Assembly (NCBI GenBank): GCA_002323795.1
Contig: DCPZ01000001.1
Span: 5,148 to 28,527, forward strand
Length of the DNA: 23,380 nt
From: Flavobacteriales bacterium UBA1531
GTDB lineage: Bacteria; Bacteroidota; Bacteroidia; Flavobacteriales_D; Sanyastnellaceae
Direction of reading: 5' to 3'
The notes beneath the pieces were generated by a model. That model was not told the origin of the DNA, made no database searches, and saw only the letters and a list, made by a program, of their open reading frames with translations. Position 1 is the first letter of the stretch, and each line of letters begins with the position of its first letter. Of the stretch, positions 22,106 to 23,380 are shown in pieces. Both the position numbers and the translations under genes were made by a program.

Positions 22106-23380
22106 TTAGAGGCTCCAATAGTTTAGACGTTCGATTTGCCCACGAAGCAGTCCTTTCAAATCAGCTAGGACCCCTTTGTCGTCTTTCATAAGTGCCTCGA
22201 ATGCGGCTTCGTCCATTGTGCGGTAGGGCTCATGGCGTACTGCGAGCACCACCGCATCGTACTTACCGATTTCGGGATTGTCGGTCAGTTCAAATCCATA
22301 CTCCTGGACCACTTCAGATGGGCTGGCAAATGGATCGACCACGTCAACTTCAATATTGTAACTCTTCAATTCTCGGATTACGTCCACGACCTTGGTGTTT
22401 CGAATGTCGGCAACGTCTTCTTTAAAAGTAAGGCCCATGACCAATACGCGCGAGTCCAAGGGGTTCTTTTTTTGCTCCAACATCTTCTTAACCACTTGCT
22501 TGCCAACGTGCGCTCCCATCGCATCATTAACATAGCGACCGGAGTTGATCACCCGAGCGTTGTAACCCAATTTATCCGACTTCCAAGTCAGGTAATAAGG
22601 ATCAATGCCGATGCAGTGTCCGCCAACCAATCCCGGTGTAAATTTTAGAAAATTCCATTTTGTCCCCGCCGCTTCGAGCACTTCGTATGTGTTAATTCCG
22701 ATGCGGTCAAAAATGATGCTGAGTTCATTGATTAGAGCAATGTTGACGTCGCGCTGCGTGTTCTCAATGATTTTGGAGGCTTCGGCTACCTTGATGCTGG
22801 AGGCGCGGTGCGTTCCCGCTTTCACCACGAGGTTATATATCTTGGCGATTTCTTCAGCACTTTCTGCATCTGATCCACTCACCACTTTGACGATTGTTTC
22901 TACGGTGTTTACCTTATCCCCCGGATTGATGCGTTCTGGGCTGTAGCCTACCTTGAAATCTGCATTGAACTTCAATCCGCTCATTTCCTCTAACACTGGC
23001 ACGCAATCTTCTTCCGTGCACCCTGGGTACACTGTAGATTCATAAACGACATAGTCCCCTGACTTTAATGCGCTCGCTACTGTTCTGGATGCGCCGAGGA
23101 GAGGTTTTAAATCGGGATGATTGGATTGGTTGATGGGAGTCGGAACCGCGACAATGTGAAAATGTGCTTTTTTCAAGTCTTCGGGATCGGCGGAGAAGGT
23201 GATGTCACAATCTTGAAAATCCCGTGCCTCCAATTCTTCGGATGGATCAATGCCATTGCGCATCATTTCAACACGCTCTTCATTGATGTCAAACCCAATG
23301 ACTTTGATGTTTCTTGCGAAAGCCAAGGCGATGGGCAAGCCAACATAGCCCAAGCCTACTACGCTCATTACAGCTTCTTT
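22106..23380 (-). CDS. UDP-sugar 6-dehydrogenase (TviB/WbpA-like), start probably outside window
   Basis: An NAD-dependent nucleotide-sugar dehydrogenase that oxidises the C6 hydroxyl of UDP-GlcNAc, UDP-GalNAc or UDP-ManNAc to a uronate in surface polysaccharide synthesis. The N-terminal 'SVVGLGYVGLPIA' is the Rossmann loop; 'AEASKIIENTQRDVNIAL' and the catalytic cysteine in 'GLVGGHCIGIDPYYL' match TviB/WbpA-type enzymes more than UDP-glucose dehydrogenase. The C-terminal UDP-binding domain ('GLTFKEDVADIRNTKV') is complete, ending 'NYWSL'. The first ATG in view is at 23368, but the frame stays open to the edge (K-E-A-V before it) and the beta1 strand would be clipped, so the true start is probably upstream. 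First of the visible sugar-nucleotide operon; it ends 11 bp before rfbB. Confidence 0.93.
   Translation of the reverse strand, partial: KEAVMSVVGLGYVGLPIALAFARNIKVIGFDINEERVEMMRNGIDPSEELEARDFQDCDITFSADPEDLKKAHFHIVAVPTPINQSNHPDLKPLLGASRTVASALKSGDYVVYESTVYPGCTEEDCVPVLEEMSGLKFNADFKVGYSPERINPGDKVNTVETIVKVVSGSDAESAEEIAKIYNLVVKAGTHRASSIKVAEASKIIENTQRDVNIALINELSIIFDRIGINTYEVLEAAGTKWNFLKFTPGLVGGHCIGIDPYYLTWKSDKLGYNARVINSGRYVNDAMGAHVGKQVVKKMLEQKKNPLDSRVLVMGLTFKEDVADIRNTKVVDVIRELKSYNIEVDVVDPFASPSEVVQEYGFELTDNPEIGKYDAVVLAVRHEPYRTMDEAAFEALMKDDKGVLADLKGLLRGQIERLNYWSL

Overview
The window looks like a chromosomal segment from a member of the Bacteroidota, probably a marine-type Flavobacteriia. Three things point there: a C-terminal type IX secretion (T9SS) sorting domain, several TAnnTTTG-type promoters (the Bacteroidota sigma factor consensus) instead of classical -35/-10 boxes, and near absence of Shine-Dalgarno sequences, with an ExbB / small membrane protein / ExbD / ExbD operon. 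It is mostly housekeeping plus cell-envelope genes. I see no rRNA, CRISPR array, insertion sequence or phage gene.

Layout. 1-1487: 3' part of a large secreted modular protein with a T9SS tail, closed by a strong terminator. 1634-3119: an acyl-CoA thioesterase and a convergent family-9 glycosyltransferase whose stop codons almost touch. 3140-3332: a complete tRNA-Ser(GGA) unit with promoter, leader hairpin, tRNA and terminator. 3353-6027 (minus): phzF-like, tatD and ansA, closely spaced. 6106-8863 (plus): a promoter and the energising operon exbB, a four-helix membrane protein, exbD1 and exbD2. 9028-12249: a processive-type GT2 membrane glycosyltransferase facing an SGNH-like membrane-anchored protein, a possible polysaccharide synthesis/modification pair. 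12400-16323 (minus): GT-B glycosyltransferase, tadA, mgtE and a 2-hydroxyacid dehydrogenase. 16355-18729 (plus): trmB, an alkyltransferase-like protein, mrp and nfu, a tightly coupled operon joining tRNA modification, DNA damage recognition and Fe-S cluster assembly. 18844-20205 (plus): a ferredoxin/flavodoxin-NADP+ reductase and a [2Fe-2S] ferredoxin. 20221-23380 (minus): a nucleotide-sugar dehydrogenase, dTDP-glucose 4,6-dehydratase (rfbB) and a CpsB-type PHP phosphatase, the end of a surface-polysaccharide cluster that continues beyond the window.

Themes. Envelope biogenesis recurs: three glycosyltransferases, an SGNH-like protein, sugar-nucleotide enzymes, a T9SS cargo and a proton-motive-force energiser. 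Fe-S and redox genes form a second theme. Gene packing is very tight, with stop/start overlaps, convergent stops 1-15 bp apart, and promoter elements placed so close to start codons that some messages (the family-9 glycosyltransferase, trmB) may be leaderless or nearly so. I did not find a clear new defence or mobile system. The most unusual points are the GT2/SGNH pair, the extra membrane protein and extended ExbD in the Exb operon, an Mrp without the usual CxxC, and the compact promoter architecture.
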